Of a stretch of DNA of 64,000 bases, positions 16,507-26,849 are shown piece after piece. The first letter of the stretch is position 1. Each line of letters starts with the position of its first letter. The position numbers were made by a program, and so were the translations under genes. The notes under the pieces are model-generated. The model saw only the letters and a list, made by a program, of their open reading frames with translations. It made no database searches and was not told the DNA's origin. This DNA is from JADKAV01 sp963818505 (GTDB taxonomy: Bacteria; Actinomycetota; Actinomycetes; S36-B12; UBA10799): NCBI GenBank assembly GCA_963818505.1, contig CAWFSJ010000005.1, positions 1,359,678 to 1,423,677 on the forward strand, read 5' to 3'.

Positions 16507-18863
16507 CCGTCACACAGCCCGGTGGCGACGAGATGACAGTGCCCGAGGGGCATGTGGCGTTCAGCATCGACGGCGTGAACATGACCGCCGAAAAGGGCAC
16601 CCTGATCATCAGGGCGGCCGAGCAACTCGGCATCGAGGTCCCGCGGTTCTGCGACCACCCCCTGTTGGAGCCGGTTGCCGCCTGCCGCATGTGTTTGGTC
16701 GAGATCGAGGGCCAGCCCAAGCCACAGCCTGCCTGCGCCATACCGGTCGGCGACAAGATGGTCGTGCGCACCCAGCGCACGTCGCGGGTCGCCGACGACG
16801 CCCAGCGCGGCGTGATGGAGTTCCTGCTGCTAAACCACCCGCTGGACTGTCCGATCTGTGACAAGGGCGGCGAGTGCCCGCTGCAGAACCAGGCCATGTC
16901 TGCGGGACGTTCCGAGACACGGTTCGTCGGGGCCAAGCGGACCTTCCCGAAGCCCATCAACATCAGCGCCCAGATCCTGCTCGACCGCGAACGTTGCGTC
17001 TCGTGTGCCAGGTGCACCCGGTTCGCCGATGAGATCGCAGGCGACGCCTTCATCGAACTGCTCGAGCGCGGCGCGAGCCAGCAGGTGGGCATCAGCGAGG
17101 ACACGCCGTTCGACTCCTACTTCTCTGGTAACACCGTGCAGATCTGCCCGGTAGGCGCCCTGACCAACTCCCGCTACCGCTTCCGGGCGCGGCCGTTCGA
17201 CTTGGTCTCGATTCCGACCATCTGCGAACACTGTGCCAGCGGCTGCGCCTTGCGCACAGACGTGCGCCGGGGAGAGGTCCAGCGCCGTTTGGCAGGCGAC
17301 GACCCCGCGGTCAACGAGGAATGGAACTGCGACAAGGGCCGGTTCGCCTTCCCCTACTTGACCACGGACCGGATCACCCACCCGTTGGTGCGTGACGAGG
17401 ACGGCGAGATGCGAGTGGCGTCCTGGCCCGAAGCGCTGGCGATGGCCGCCGACGGACTTGCAGAGGCCGTGGGCAGCGCCGCCGTGCTGACCGGCGGCCG
17501 GCTCACCGCGGAGGACGCGTACGCCTACGCCAAGTTCGCCAGGGGTGTTCTCCAGACCGACGACGTGGACTTCCGGTCTCGCCCGCACAGTGACGAAGAG
17601 GCGCAATTCCTGCGTGCGCTGGTCGCCCGACGCCAGGGTCCGACCTACGCGGATCTGGATGCGGCCGGATCGGTGGTGCTGATCGCGCTGGAGCCCGAGG
17701 ACGAATCGCCCATCGTGTTCCTCCGCCTGCGCAAGGCGGCCAACAAGCTGGGCACCAAGGTGTACGCGGTCGCCCCCTGGGCCAGCCCCGGATTGACCAA
17801 ACTCGGTGCGACCGTGCTGGCAGCCGGACCGGGTCAGGAGATCGCTGCCCTTACCGGCTCCGAGGCCGTCATGGGTGCGTTGCGTGAGCCGGGTGCCGTG
17901 ATCATGGTGGGCGAGCGCGCAGCTGCCACACCGGGTCTGCTTTCGTGGATCGCAGCCACGGGCGAGCAGACCGGCGCTGCCATCGCCTGGGTCCCTCGCC
18001 GGGCAGGCGAACGTGGTGCCCTGGACGCGGGTCTGCTGCCCGAGTCCGGGGGCGCCGGTTTCAGCGGCGTCATCGCGGCACTGAGCGAAGAGCCCGAGCC
18101 GGCCACCGACCTCGTGGATCCCGACGAGCCGGTCGAAGAGCCCGAGCCGGCCTACCGGGCGCTGATCGTGGCTGGCTTCGACCCCGCGGATGTGCCGGAC
18201 GGGCAGGCACTCGTGGCCGGATTCGAGAAGGTCCCGTGCGTGATCGCGCTGGCAACCCACCACAACGCCGCCACACAGGCCGCGGACATCGTCCTGCCGG
18301 TTGCGGCGGTGACCGAGAAGGCGGGGTCGTACGTGAACTGGGAGGGTCGGCGCAGGGCCTTCCCGCAGGTGTTCCGCGAGTCGCTGATCATGACAGACGC
18401 CGCCGTGCTGGCAGCGATCACCGACGAGATGCTGCTGGACTTCGGCGTCAGTGACGCGCTGGGTCTGCGCGCGGAGGTCGAGACGTTGCCCGTGCCAGAA
18501 GCGCAGGCGCCGACAGTGTCGCCCGAGCCGACCGCCGCCCTGGCCACCGGAGAGGCGATCCTGGCCACTTGGCGACAGCTCATCGACGATGGCTCGATGC
18601 AAAGTGGCGAACCGTACATGGCCGCCACCGGACGTCCGGCGGTCATCCGGCTGAGCCCGACCAACGCCAGCGACCTCGGCGTCGCCGACGGCGACCATGT
18701 CAGCATCAGCACGGACGAGGGTTCCTTGACGCTGCCCGTGCTCATCACGGACATGCCGTCGGGCATCGTATGGGCCCCGGCGAACTCAGGTGTGAACGTG
18801 CTGGCTGATCTGCACGCGAGCGCGGGCGATACCGTGCGGGTGAGTGTCGGGAGGGCGTCATGA
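16503..18863 (+). CDS. nuoG: NADH-quinone oxidoreductase subunit G
   Basis: Largest peripheral-arm subunit, 786 residues, carrying a chain of iron-sulfur clusters. In order: a [2Fe-2S] ferredoxin domain (FCDHPLLEPVAACRMC, PACAIP), the His-Cys3 N5 site HPLDCPICDKGGEC, the N6a/N6b-type ferredoxin ligands CVSCARCTRF with CPVGAL, and an additional CEHCASGC...C set matching the N7 cluster found in only some bacteria. The remainder is a molybdopterin-oxidoreductase-like domain that has lost its cofactor role in complex I. Overlaps nuoF and nuoH by four bases. Confidence 0.96.
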   Translation: MTVTQPGGDEMTVPEGHVAFSIDGVNMTAEKGTLIIRAAEQLGIEVPRFCDHPLLEPVAACRMCLVEIEGQPKPQPACAIPVGDKMVVRTQRTSRVADDAQRGVMEFLLLNHPLDCPICDKGGECPLQNQAMSAGRSETRFVGAKRTFPKPINISAQILLDRERCVSCARCTRFADEIAGDAFIELLERGASQQVGISEDTPFDSYFSGNTVQICPVGALTNSRYRFRARPFDLVSIPTICEHCASGCALRTDVRRGEVQRRLAGDDPAVNEEWNCDKGRFAFPYLTTDRITHPLVRDEDGEMRVASWPEALAMAADGLAEAVGSAAVLTGGRLTAEDAYAYAKFARGVLQTDDVDFRSRPHSDEEAQFLRALVARRQGPTYADLDAAGSVVLIALEPEDESPIVFLRLRKAANKLGTKVYAVAPWASPGLTKLGATVLAAGPGQEIAALTGSEAVMGALREPGAVIMVGERAAATPGLLSWIAATGEQTGAAIAWVPRRAGERGALDAGLLPESGGAGFSGVIAALSEEPEPATDLVDPDEPVEEPEPAYRALIVAGFDPADVPDGQALVAGFEKVPCVIALATHHNAATQAADIVLPVAAVTEKAGSYVNWEGRRRAFPQVFRESLIMTDAAVLAAITDEMLLDFGVSDALGLRAEVETLPVPEAQAPTVSPEPTAALATGEAILATWRQLIDDGSMQSGEPYMAATGRPAVIRLSPTNASDLGVADGDHVSISTDEGSLTLPVLITDMPSGIVWAPANSGVNVLADLHASAGDTVRVSVGRAS

Positions 18864-20140
18864 ACGTGGCCGGTTTCGGCAGTGACCCGTTCTGGTTGAT
18901 CTGCCTGAAGGTGCTCGGGCTGTTCATCCTGCTGGTGGTGATCGTGCTTCTCACCATCTGGGCCGAGCGCCGCGTGGTCGCCCGGATGCAGAGTCGGATC
19001 GGTCCGAACCGCGTGGGCCCATTCGGTCTGCTGCAGTCGCTGATGGACGGGTTCAAACTCGCGCTCAAGGAAGAGATCATCCCGCGCAAGGTCGAGCTGG
19101 GCGTCTATGTCCTGGCCCCGATCCTGTCGGCTGTAACAGCCTTCTTGGCCTTCGCGGTCATCCCGTTCGGGCCCGAGGTGTCCATCTTCGGACAGACCAC
19201 CATGCTGCAGCTGACGGACTTCTCGGTCAGCGTCCTCTACGTCCTGGCGATCGCCTCCATCGGCATCTACGGGATCGTCCTGGCCGGCTGGTCGTCCGGT
19301 TCGACCTACCCGCTGCTGGGAGGTCTGCGAAGCACCGCCCAGATGATCTCGTACGAGATCGCGATGGGCCTCTCGTTCGTGGCCGTGTTCCTCTTTGCAG
19401 GAAGCATGGCCACCTCTGAGATCGTCAACGCCCAGACCAATCTTTGGTACGTGCTCCTACTGCTGCCGTCCTTCATGATCTACACCACGGCGATGGTGGG
19501 GGAGACGAACCGGGCACCGTTCGACCTGCCTGAGGCCGAAGGCGAGCTCGTCGGCGGTTTCCACACCGAGTACTCCTCGCTGAAGTTCGCGATGTTCTTC
19601 CTGGCCGAGTACATCAACATGGTCACCGTGTCGGCACTGGCCACCACGCTTTTCCTGGGCGGCTGGCGAGCACCGTGGCCCGTGTCGCTCTGGGAGGGCG
19701 CGAACCAGGGCTGGTGGCCCATGCTGTGGTTCCTGATGAAGGTCTGCGCTTTCATCTTCGTCTTCATCTGGCTGCGCGGGACCCTGCCCCGTTTGCGCTA
19801 CGACCAGTTCATGCGATTCGGGTGGAAGGTCCTCATCCCGATCTCCTTGGCCTGGATCATCGTGGTCTCGGTGGCCCGGTACACGATCGGCCCGGACGGC
19901 TCGCAGTTGCTCGCGGTCCTCGTGGCAGTCGGCTTCGCCGTACTGCTGCTGATCATCGCCTCCTACTCCGCACAGGTGCGACGCGATCGGCGCGCGGAGG
20001 CGCAGGAGGCCGCCGAGGCGTCCTTCATCAAGCCCATCGATCCGTTCGCAGGCGGGCACCCGGTACCGCCCATGCCCGGGCAGGAACGCCTTGAGCCCAG
20101 CGTCGCCCCGGCTCTTGAACAGGAGGCACGCAATGCCTGA
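18860..20140 (+). CDS. nuoH: NADH-quinone oxidoreductase subunit H
   Basis: Membrane subunit at the junction of the two complex I arms, contributing to the quinone channel. It has 426 residues and eight or more helices. Conserved segments are WAERRVVARMQSRIGPNRVGP, EIAMGLSFVAVF, ETNRAPFDLPEAEGELVGGF (a charged loop near the quinone site) and LRGTLPRLRYDQFM. A soluble C-terminal tail of about 55 residues extends past the last helix, usual for Actinobacteria. The stop overlaps the nuoI start. Confidence 0.97.
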   Translation: MNVAGFGSDPFWLICLKVLGLFILLVVIVLLTIWAERRVVARMQSRIGPNRVGPFGLLQSLMDGFKLALKEEIIPRKVELGVYVLAPILSAVTAFLAFAVIPFGPEVSIFGQTTMLQLTDFSVSVLYVLAIASIGIYGIVLAGWSSGSTYPLLGGLRSTAQMISYEIAMGLSFVAVFLFAGSMATSEIVNAQTNLWYVLLLLPSFMIYTTAMVGETNRAPFDLPEAEGELVGGFHTEYSSLKFAMFFLAEYINMVTVSALATTLFLGGWRAPWPVSLWEGANQGWWPMLWFLMKVCAFIFVFIWLRGTLPRLRYDQFMRFGWKVLIPISLAWIIVVSVARYTIGPDGSQLLAVLVAVGFAVLLLIIASYSAQVRRDRRAEAQEAAEASFIKPIDPFAGGHPVPPMPGQERLEPSVAPALEQEARNA

Positions 20141-20687
20141 GATCCCGCCAGTGGTGAAGGGTTTCTCCACGACGTTCACGACGATGTTCAAGAAGGTCGT
20201 GACCGAGCAGTACCCGGAGGAGAAGGACGAGTTCCCGCCGAAGGCTCGCTACCACGGCCGTCACCAACTCAACCGGCATCCCGACGGGCTGGAGAAGTGC
20301 GTCGGATGTGAGTTGTGCGCCTGGGCCTGCCCCGCGGACGCGATCTTCGTCCAGGGCGCCGACAACACCGACGGCGGCAGGTTCTCGCCGGGGGAGCGAT
20401 ACGGGCGCGTCTACCAGATCAACTACTTGCGCTGCATCGGCTGCGGGTTGTGCATCGAGGCCTGCCCCACACGCGCTTTGACCATGATCCACGAGTTCGA
20501 ACTCGCTGATAACCGGCGCGACAAGCTGATCTACGAGAAGCAGGACCTCCTGGCGCCGCTGCTGCCTGGCATGGTCGCCCCGCCGCACGACATGGTCGAT
20601 GGCGCGACCGAGAAGGACTACTACGAGCGCAGGGTCACCGGTGCCGGCGAGCCGTTGAAGGACGCGGTCGAGGGGAGCGCTCTGTGA
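20133..20687 (+). CDS. nuoI: NADH-quinone oxidoreductase subunit I
   Basis: TYKY subunit with two [4Fe-4S] clusters (N6a/N6b) linking NuoG to NuoB. The ATG at 20133 has a strong AGGAGG at 20121 and lies inside the end of nuoH; it gives 184 residues. The ligands are CVGCELCAWACPADAIF and CIGCGLCIEACPTRAL. Compare the separate short NuoI-like ferredoxin at 43255-43542. Confidence 0.97.
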   Translation: MPEIPPVVKGFSTTFTTMFKKVVTEQYPEEKDEFPPKARYHGRHQLNRHPDGLEKCVGCELCAWACPADAIFVQGADNTDGGRFSPGERYGRVYQINYLRCIGCGLCIEACPTRALTMIHEFELADNRRDKLIYEKQDLLAPLLPGMVAPPHDMVDGATEKDYYERRVTGAGEPLKDAVEGSAL

Positions 20688-21517
20688 CTTCCACTCTCGC
20701 CGCACAGAACACTGGAGAGGCCGCGGTGTTCTGGATCTGCGGGGCGCTGGCAGTGCTCGGAGCTCTGGGCATGCTCTTCTCCCGCAAGGCCGTGCACAGC
20801 GCACTGTTCCTCGCCATGACGATGATCAACCTCGCCATCCTGTACGTGAGCCTGTCCGCGCCCTTCCTGGGCATGGTGCAGGTCATCGTCTACACGGGCG
20901 CGATCATGATGCTGTTCTTGTTCGTCCTCATGGTTGTGGGCGTCGATTCCTCCGACTCACTGGTGGAGACCGTCAAGGGCCAGCGCCCGGCAGCCATCCT
21001 GTTCGGGTTCGGTTTCGCAGTCCTGCTCCTCGGGCTGCTGGGACAAGGCACCTCGGACTTCCCGGCCGGATCGCTGGAAGAGGTGAACACGGTCAACGGG
21101 GGCAACGTGCAAGGGATCGCCGAACAGATCTTCACCCGTTACGTGTTCGCGTTCGAGGTGACCTCGGCGCTGCTGATCACCGCGGCCCTGGGTGCGATGA
21201 TCCTGACCCATCAGGAGCACTACAAGCCCAAGCCCACCCAGCGCGACCTTTCCGAGGCGCGGTTCGCCGGGGACCACCCCAGCCCGCTGCCGCCCCCGGG
21301 TACCTACGCCCGTCACAACGCGGTGGACACTCCGGCGCTGCTGCCCGACGGCACGCCCGCCGACATCTCGGTGCCGCGGCCCATGGCTCTTCGCAATCCG
21401 CAGGTCGACCAGGTCGACGTCGAGGAGATGGACGAGGTTGTGGCGGGGCACAACGTCGTCGTCGACGATCTGCAGACCGGTCAGAGGACCGACGACACCT
21501 CCGGGGAGGAAAGGTGA
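20684..21517 (+). CDS. nuoJ: NADH-quinone oxidoreductase subunit J
   Basis: Membrane subunit of the proton-pumping arm, 277 residues. Five helices occupy about the first 175 residues, with the conserved VIVYTGAIMMLFLFVLMVVG (helix 3). A hydrophilic, Pro- and Asp-rich tail of about 90 residues follows, a common actinobacterial extension. Four-base overlaps with nuoI and nuoK. Confidence 0.95.
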   Translation: MTSTLAAQNTGEAAVFWICGALAVLGALGMLFSRKAVHSALFLAMTMINLAILYVSLSAPFLGMVQVIVYTGAIMMLFLFVLMVVGVDSSDSLVETVKGQRPAAILFGFGFAVLLLGLLGQGTSDFPAGSLEEVNTVNGGNVQGIAEQIFTRYVFAFEVTSALLITAALGAMILTHQEHYKPKPTQRDLSEARFAGDHPSPLPPPGTYARHNAVDTPALLPDGTPADISVPRPMALRNPQVDQVDVEEMDEVVAGHNVVVDDLQTGQRTDDTSGEER

Positions 21518-21813
21518 CGACCGACCACTACATCGTCCTTTCGGCGGTGCTGTTCAGCCTCGGGGCCTTCGGCATGCTGTTCCGCCGCAACGCCATCGTG
21601 GTCTTCATGTGCGTTGAGTTGATGCTCAACGCCTCCAACCTCGCGTTCGTGGCATTCGCCCGGATGCATGGAAATCTCGAGGGTCAAGTGTTCGCCTTCT
21701 TCACGATGGTTGTAGCGGCCGCTGAGGTCGTCGTCGGCCTGGCCATCATCGTCGCCATCTTCCGCACGCGACGTTCGGCCTCGGTCGACGAGCCCAGTCT
21801 GCTGAGGTTCTGA
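21514..21813 (+). CDS. nuoK: NADH-quinone oxidoreductase subunit K
   Basis: Small antiporter-like membrane subunit, 99 residues and three helices, with the conserved glutamates in CVELMLNASNL and AAAEVVVGLAII that take part in proton transfer. The start is GTG overlapping nuoJ; the stop overlaps the nuoL ATG by one base. Confidence 0.96.
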   Translation: MTTDHYIVLSAVLFSLGAFGMLFRRNAIVVFMCVELMLNASNLAFVAFARMHGNLEGQVFAFFTMVVAAAEVVVGLAIIVAIFRTRRSASVDEPSLLRF

Positions 21814-23738
21814 TGGGAACCTCACTGCTGTCGGCCGTAGCGCCGAGCATCACGTATGCCCCGCCGGAGGGGATCTTCACCTACCTGTGGCTGCTGATCG
21901 CGCTGCCCCTGTTCGGAGCGTTCTTCCTGCTCGTGATGGGCAACCGGACCAATGCCTGGGGCCACTACCTGGCCACAGTGCTGCCCATCGGTTCGTTCGT
22001 GCTCGCGGCGCTGATGTGGGTCGCGATGCTGGCCAGGCCCTCCGAGGAACGCGGCGTCATCCAGCACCTGTGGGACTGGGTCATTGTTGGGGATTTCCGG
22101 GCCAACGTCGGTCTGCAGATGGACCAGTTGTCGATGACCTTCGTGCTGCTGATCACCGGTGTCGGATCGCTGATCCACATCTACTCGATCGGCTACATGA
22201 AGGACGACCCGAAACGGCGTCTCTTCTTCGCGTACCTGAACCTCTTCGTCGCGGCGATGCTGCTGCTCGTGCTGGCGGACAACTACCTTCTGCTCTACGT
22301 CGGCTGGGAGGGCGTCGGCCTGGCCTCGTACCTGCTGATCGGCTTCTGGCAGTACAAGCCGACGGCCGCCGCGGCCGCCAAGAAGGCGTTCGTGGTCAAC
22401 CGGGTGGGCGACTTCGGGCTGTCCGTCGGGATCATGCTCATCTTCGTCACCTTCGGATCGGTCACCTTCCCGGATGTGTTCGCGCAGGTCGGTGAGACCG
22501 ACCAGAGTTCGCTGACCTGGATCGGAATCCTCTTGCTGATCGCAGCGTGCGGGAAGTCCGCGCAGGTTCCGCTGCAGTCCTGGCTGCTCGACGCCATGGA
22601 GGGTCCGACCCCTGTGTCGGCCCTGATCCACGCGGCCACCATGGTCACCGCCGGTGTGTACCTGATCGTGCGTTCCAACGCCATCTTCGACGCGGCCCCG
22701 ACCGCACAGTTGCTGGTGGTCATCGTGGGCGCCGTGACATTGATCTTCGGTGCCATCATCGGTACCGCAAAGGACGAGATCAAGAAGGTGCTCGCGGGAT
22801 CCACGATGTCGCAGATCGGCTACATGATCTTGGCCGCTGGCCTTGGCCCGATCGGGTACGTCTTCGCGATCTTCCACCTGGTCAACCACGGTTTCTTCAA
22901 GGCGAACATGTTCCTCGGCGCGGGTTCGGTCATGCACTCCTTCAACAACCAGGAGGACATGCGCCGGTTCGGTGCCATACGCACGGTCATGGTGATCACG
23001 TTCGTCACGTTCGCCGCGGGCTGGCTGGCGATCATGGGTGTGCCACCTTTCTCCGGCTTCTACTCGAAGGACAAGATCATCGAAGCTGCTCTGGCGCAGG
23101 GATGGGTTCCCGGTCTCGCGGCCATGATCGGCGCTGGGATCACCGCGTTCTACATGACGCGTCTGTTCACCATGACGTTCCTGGGCAAGGCCCGCTGGAC
23201 AGAGGATGTGCACCCGCACGAGTCCGGCTCGGTCATGACGATCCCGCTGATCATCCTCGGCCTGCTGTCCGCGGTCAGCGGCTTCGTGCTCGCCTGGAAC
23301 GGCATGATCGAGAAGTGGTTGGAGCCGGTCACCGGCTTCGAACATCCAGAACCTCCGATACCCATACCGCTCATCAGCGGCATCACTTTGCTGCTCGTGA
23401 TCGTGGGTGCGCTGCTGGCCTACCAGCAGTACCGGCGCGACGTGCCCGTCGCGGCGCCCACATCGGTGTCGCCGCTCACAGTGGCCGCACGCAAGGACCT
23501 CTACGGCGATGCCTTCAACGAGGCGGTCTTCATGCGGCCCGGGCAGTACCTCACGCGGGCACTGGTCTGGTTCGACAACCGCAGCATCGACGGGTCGCTG
23601 CTGGCACTGGGCTCTGCGACCGCGGGGTTGTCGGGCCGATTGCGTAAGTGGCAGACCGGCTTCTCGCGTTCCTACGCGATGTCCATGCTGGCGGGAGCCT
23701 TCGCGCTGTTCGCCATCATGCTGGTGGTGAGGCTCTGA
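21813..23738 (+). CDS. nuoL: NADH-quinone oxidoreductase subunit L
   Basis: Largest antiporter-like pump subunit, 641 residues with about 16 helices and the long lateral helix region. Diagnostic blocks are DQLSMTFVLLITGVGSLIHIY, YVGWEGVGLASYLLIGFW, KSAQVPLQSWLLDAMEGPTP and HAATMVTAGVYLIVR. The stop TGA overlaps the nuoM ATG (TGATG). Confidence 0.97.
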   Translation: MGTSLLSAVAPSITYAPPEGIFTYLWLLIALPLFGAFFLLVMGNRTNAWGHYLATVLPIGSFVLAALMWVAMLARPSEERGVIQHLWDWVIVGDFRANVGLQMDQLSMTFVLLITGVGSLIHIYSIGYMKDDPKRRLFFAYLNLFVAAMLLLVLADNYLLLYVGWEGVGLASYLLIGFWQYKPTAAAAAKKAFVVNRVGDFGLSVGIMLIFVTFGSVTFPDVFAQVGETDQSSLTWIGILLLIAACGKSAQVPLQSWLLDAMEGPTPVSALIHAATMVTAGVYLIVRSNAIFDAAPTAQLLVVIVGAVTLIFGAIIGTAKDEIKKVLAGSTMSQIGYMILAAGLGPIGYVFAIFHLVNHGFFKANMFLGAGSVMHSFNNQEDMRRFGAIRTVMVITFVTFAAGWLAIMGVPPFSGFYSKDKIIEAALAQGWVPGLAAMIGAGITAFYMTRLFTMTFLGKARWTEDVHPHESGSVMTIPLIILGLLSAVSGFVLAWNGMIEKWLEPVTGFEHPEPPIPIPLISGITLLLVIVGALLAYQQYRRDVPVAAPTSVSPLTVAARKDLYGDAFNEAVFMRPGQYLTRALVWFDNRSIDGSLLALGSATAGLSGRLRKWQTGFSRSYAMSMLAGAFALFAIMLVVRL

Positions 23739-25294
23739 TGAACTGGTTGCTCACCCTGCTGCTGCTGCCTGCGATCGGTGCTGTTGTCGTCGCACTGCTC
23801 CCCAAGGAGAAGATCGACCTCGCCAAACAGCTCGCCCTCGCCTTCAGCGTCGCCACCTTGGTGCTGGTCATCGCGATGGCGTTGCAGTTCGACGCCGAAA
23901 GCACCGAACCCTTCCAGTTCGTGACGTCCACCCCTTGGATCCGCACTTTCGGGGTGTCGTTCGCACTCGGGGTCGACGGGATCGCGCTGGTGCTGATCGC
24001 CATGGCAGCCGTGCTCGTGCCGGTGGTCATCCTGGCCGGCTGGAACGAGGCCGACCACAGCGATGCGACGACCAAGGGTTACTTCGCCCTGATGTTGCTG
24101 CTGGAGGCCTGCATGATCGGGGTCTTCGCCTCGATCGACGTGTTCCTCTTCTACGTGTTCTTCGAGGTCATGCTCATCCCGATGTACTTCATGATCGGCC
24201 GGTACGGCGGTGCGCGGCGGTCCTACGCCGCCGTGAAGTTCCTGATCGTGAGCCTGTTCGGTGGCCTGTTCATGCTGGCCAGCCTGATCGGGCTGTATGT
24301 GGTGGCCCAGCGCGAGATCGGCGCCGGGACCTTCGATTTCCTGACGCTGACCCAACTCAACATGGACTCCACCACCCAGCGCATGTTGTTCCTCGGCTTC
24401 TTCTTCGCCTTTGCGGTCAAGGCGCCACTGTGGCCGTTCCACACCTGGTTGCCGGATGCGGCCACGGAGTCCCAACCGGGAAGCGCAGTGCTTCTCGTCG
24501 GGGTCCTGGACAAGGTCGGCACGTTCGGCATGCTGCGCTACTGCTTGCCGATCTTCCCGGAGGCGTCGCAGTTCTACACCCCGATCATCATCGTGATCAG
24601 TGTCATCGGGATCATCTACGGCGCGTTGCTGGCGATAGGTCAGACCGATATCAAGCGGCTCATCGCCTACACCTCGATCAGCCACTTCGGCTTCATCACC
24701 TTGGGCATCTTCGCCATGACCAGCCAAGGGCAGAGCGGCTCCACGCTGTACATGATCAACCACGGGTTCTCGACGGCTGCGCTCTTCCTGGTCGCAGGCT
24801 TCCTGATGAGCCGTCGAGGGTCGAAGCTGGTCGAGGACTACGGCGGCATCTCCAAGGTCGCCCCCCTGCTCGCCGGCTTCTTCCTGATCGCGGGCCTGAG
24901 TTCGCTGGCGCTGCCCGGCATGAGCAGTTTCGTTTCGGAGTTCCTGGTACTCGTGGGGACGTTCGTGCGCTATCCGATAGCGGCCGTCATCGCCACCACC
25001 GGCATCATCCTGGCGGCGTTGTACATCCTGTGGCTCTACCAGCGCACTATGACTGGACCTGTCAAAGAAGGCTGCGAGGACGTCAAAGACCTCACCGGGC
25101 GCGAGATCGTGGCCGTGTCGCCGCTGGTCGTGCTCATCCTGGCTCTCGGCGTGTTCCCTGCCCCGGCACTCAATGTGATCAACCCGGCGGTGAGCCAGAC
25201 GCTGGCGGCCGTGGGCGTGATGGACCCATCGGTGGGGGTGGGCTCCGGCTGCGACCTCGCTGACGGGTGCCGCGCGGAAGGGGAGGGCCAGTGA
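23738..25294 (+). CDS. nuoM: NADH-quinone oxidoreductase subunit M
   Basis: Antiporter-like proton-pumping subunit. The ATG at 23738 overlaps the nuoL stop and gives 518 residues; a longer frame upstream would lie inside nuoL. Visible family blocks include the helix glutamate in YVFFEVMLIPMYFMIG, the lysine region VKAPLWPFHTWLPDAATESQP and TDIKRLIAYTSISHFGF. GTGA overlap with nuoN. Confidence 0.96.
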   Translation: MNWLLTLLLLPAIGAVVVALLPKEKIDLAKQLALAFSVATLVLVIAMALQFDAESTEPFQFVTSTPWIRTFGVSFALGVDGIALVLIAMAAVLVPVVILAGWNEADHSDATTKGYFALMLLLEACMIGVFASIDVFLFYVFFEVMLIPMYFMIGRYGGARRSYAAVKFLIVSLFGGLFMLASLIGLYVVAQREIGAGTFDFLTLTQLNMDSTTQRMLFLGFFFAFAVKAPLWPFHTWLPDAATESQPGSAVLLVGVLDKVGTFGMLRYCLPIFPEASQFYTPIIIVISVIGIIYGALLAIGQTDIKRLIAYTSISHFGFITLGIFAMTSQGQSGSTLYMINHGFSTAALFLVAGFLMSRRGSKLVEDYGGISKVAPLLAGFFLIAGLSSLALPGMSSFVSEFLVLVGTFVRYPIAAVIATTGIILAALYILWLYQRTMTGPVKEGCEDVKDLTGREIVAVSPLVVLILALGVFPAPALNVINPAVSQTLAAVGVMDPSVGVGSGCDLADGCRAEGEGQ

Positions 25295-26838
25295 ACGGCG
25301 TTGTCGAGACCTTTGCGTCTCCCGAGATCAGGTACGGGCTGGTTGCCCCGCTTCTGATCGTGCTCGGCGGTGGTGTCCTGGGCGTGCTCGTGGAGGCCTT
25401 CGTGCCGCGTACGAACCGCCGGTCGGTGCAGTTGGGCCTGGTGGCAGTGGTGCTGCTGGCGGCCTTCGTGGCTGTGGTCCGGCTTGCAGGTACGAACGAC
25501 CTGGCCGCTGAGGGCACGATCGCTGTGGATGGCCCGGCGCTGTTCCTGCAGGGCTCCATTCTGCTCGTGGCGATGGTGTCTGCGCTGCTGATGGCCGAGC
25601 GGCAGGTGGACCCGGCCGGGGACGCTTTCGCGCCACAGGCCTCGGCTCTGCCTGGCAGCAATGATGAGAAGGCCTTCACGCAGCAGGGCTGGCTGCAGAC
25701 CGAGATCTGGCCGCTGTTCCTCTTCAGCGTCGGCGGCATGATGATGTTCTGCTCGGCCAATGACCTGTTGACGATGTTCGTGGCACTCGAGGTCATGTCG
25801 CTGCCGTTGTACCTGATGGCAGGGATGGCGCGGCGTCGACGTCTGCTCAGCCAGGAAGCCGCGATGAAGTACTTCCTGCTGGGTGCTTACTCGTCAGGAT
25901 TCTTCGTGTTCGGCGCGGCGATGCTATACGGCTTCAGCGGAAGCATCACCTTCCCGGGCATCGTGGACAGCATGGCCGCAGACCCCGGTAACAACGGCTT
26001 GCTGATCGCAGCCACCGGGCTTCTCTTCGTGGCGCTGCTGTTCAAGGTCGGGGCCGTCCCGTTCCACCAGTGGACCCCGGACGTGTACCAAGGGGCACCC
26101 ACTCCGGCGACCGCCTTCATGGCCTCTGGTGTGAAGATCGCCGCCGTGGGCGCCTTGCTCCGGCTGTCCTATGTGGCGCTCGGCGGGTTGCGCTGGGACT
26201 GGCGGCCGTTGATGTGGGCTGTGGCCATCGCCACGATGCTGGTCGGCGCGATCGTTGCGCTTACTCAGACCGACATCAAACGCATGCTCGCCTACTCGGC
26301 CATCGCCAACGCAGGCTTCATGTTGATCGGGGTGCTGGCCACCAACCAGGCGGGCCTGTCAGGGACGATGTTCTACCTGCTGGCCTATGGATTCAGCACG
26401 CTCGGCGCCTTCGCGATCGTCACACTTGTGCGCGACCCGGCCGGAGAAGCCACGAAGTTGTCCCAATGGGCGGGGCTGGCTAAGACCTCCCCGCTGGTGG
26501 CCGGTGCCATGGCGATCTTGCTGCTGGCCTTCGCAGGCATTCCGTTGACGTCGGGCTTCACCAGCAAGTTCGCGGTGTTCCAGGCCGGGATCGCCGGCGG
26601 TGCCACACCGGTGGTGATCGTCGGTGTGTTCGCTTCGGCCATCGCCGCATTCTTCTACGTGCGAGTGATCGTTCTGATGTTCTTCACCGAGCGCGGTGAG
26701 GATGCTCCGGCAGTGGTTGTGCCCAGCAGTCTGACCGCGGTGGCGATCGGTGTGACCGTAGCCGTTACCGTGATTCTTGGCGTGCTGCCGCAATCCGTGT
26801 TGGACTTGGCTTACAAGGCCTCCACGTTCATCAGGTAA
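25291..26838 (+). CDS. nuoN: NADH-quinone oxidoreductase subunit N
   Basis: Third antiporter-like pump subunit and last gene of the complex I operon. I chose GTG 25291, which overlaps the nuoM stop, giving 515 residues. Family blocks are ALEVMSLPLYLMAG, KVGAVPFHQWTPDVYQGAPTP and TDIKRMLAYSAIANAGFMLIG. The following polyprenyl synthase starts 12 bp after the stop with its own AGGAGGG, so it probably belongs to the same transcript. Confidence 0.96.
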   Translation: MNGVVETFASPEIRYGLVAPLLIVLGGGVLGVLVEAFVPRTNRRSVQLGLVAVVLLAAFVAVVRLAGTNDLAAEGTIAVDGPALFLQGSILLVAMVSALLMAERQVDPAGDAFAPQASALPGSNDEKAFTQQGWLQTEIWPLFLFSVGGMMMFCSANDLLTMFVALEVMSLPLYLMAGMARRRRLLSQEAAMKYFLLGAYSSGFFVFGAAMLYGFSGSITFPGIVDSMAADPGNNGLLIAATGLLFVALLFKVGAVPFHQWTPDVYQGAPTPATAFMASGVKIAAVGALLRLSYVALGGLRWDWRPLMWAVAIATMLVGAIVALTQTDIKRMLAYSAIANAGFMLIGVLATNQAGLSGTMFYLLAYGFSTLGAFAIVTLVRDPAGEATKLSQWAGLAKTSPLVAGAMAILLLAFAGIPLTSGFTSKFAVFQAGIAGGATPVVIVGVFASAIAAFFYVRVIVLMFFTERGEDAPAVVVPSSLTAVAIGVTVAVTVILGVLPQSVLDLAYKASTFIR

Positions 26839-26849
26839 GGAGGGAACGG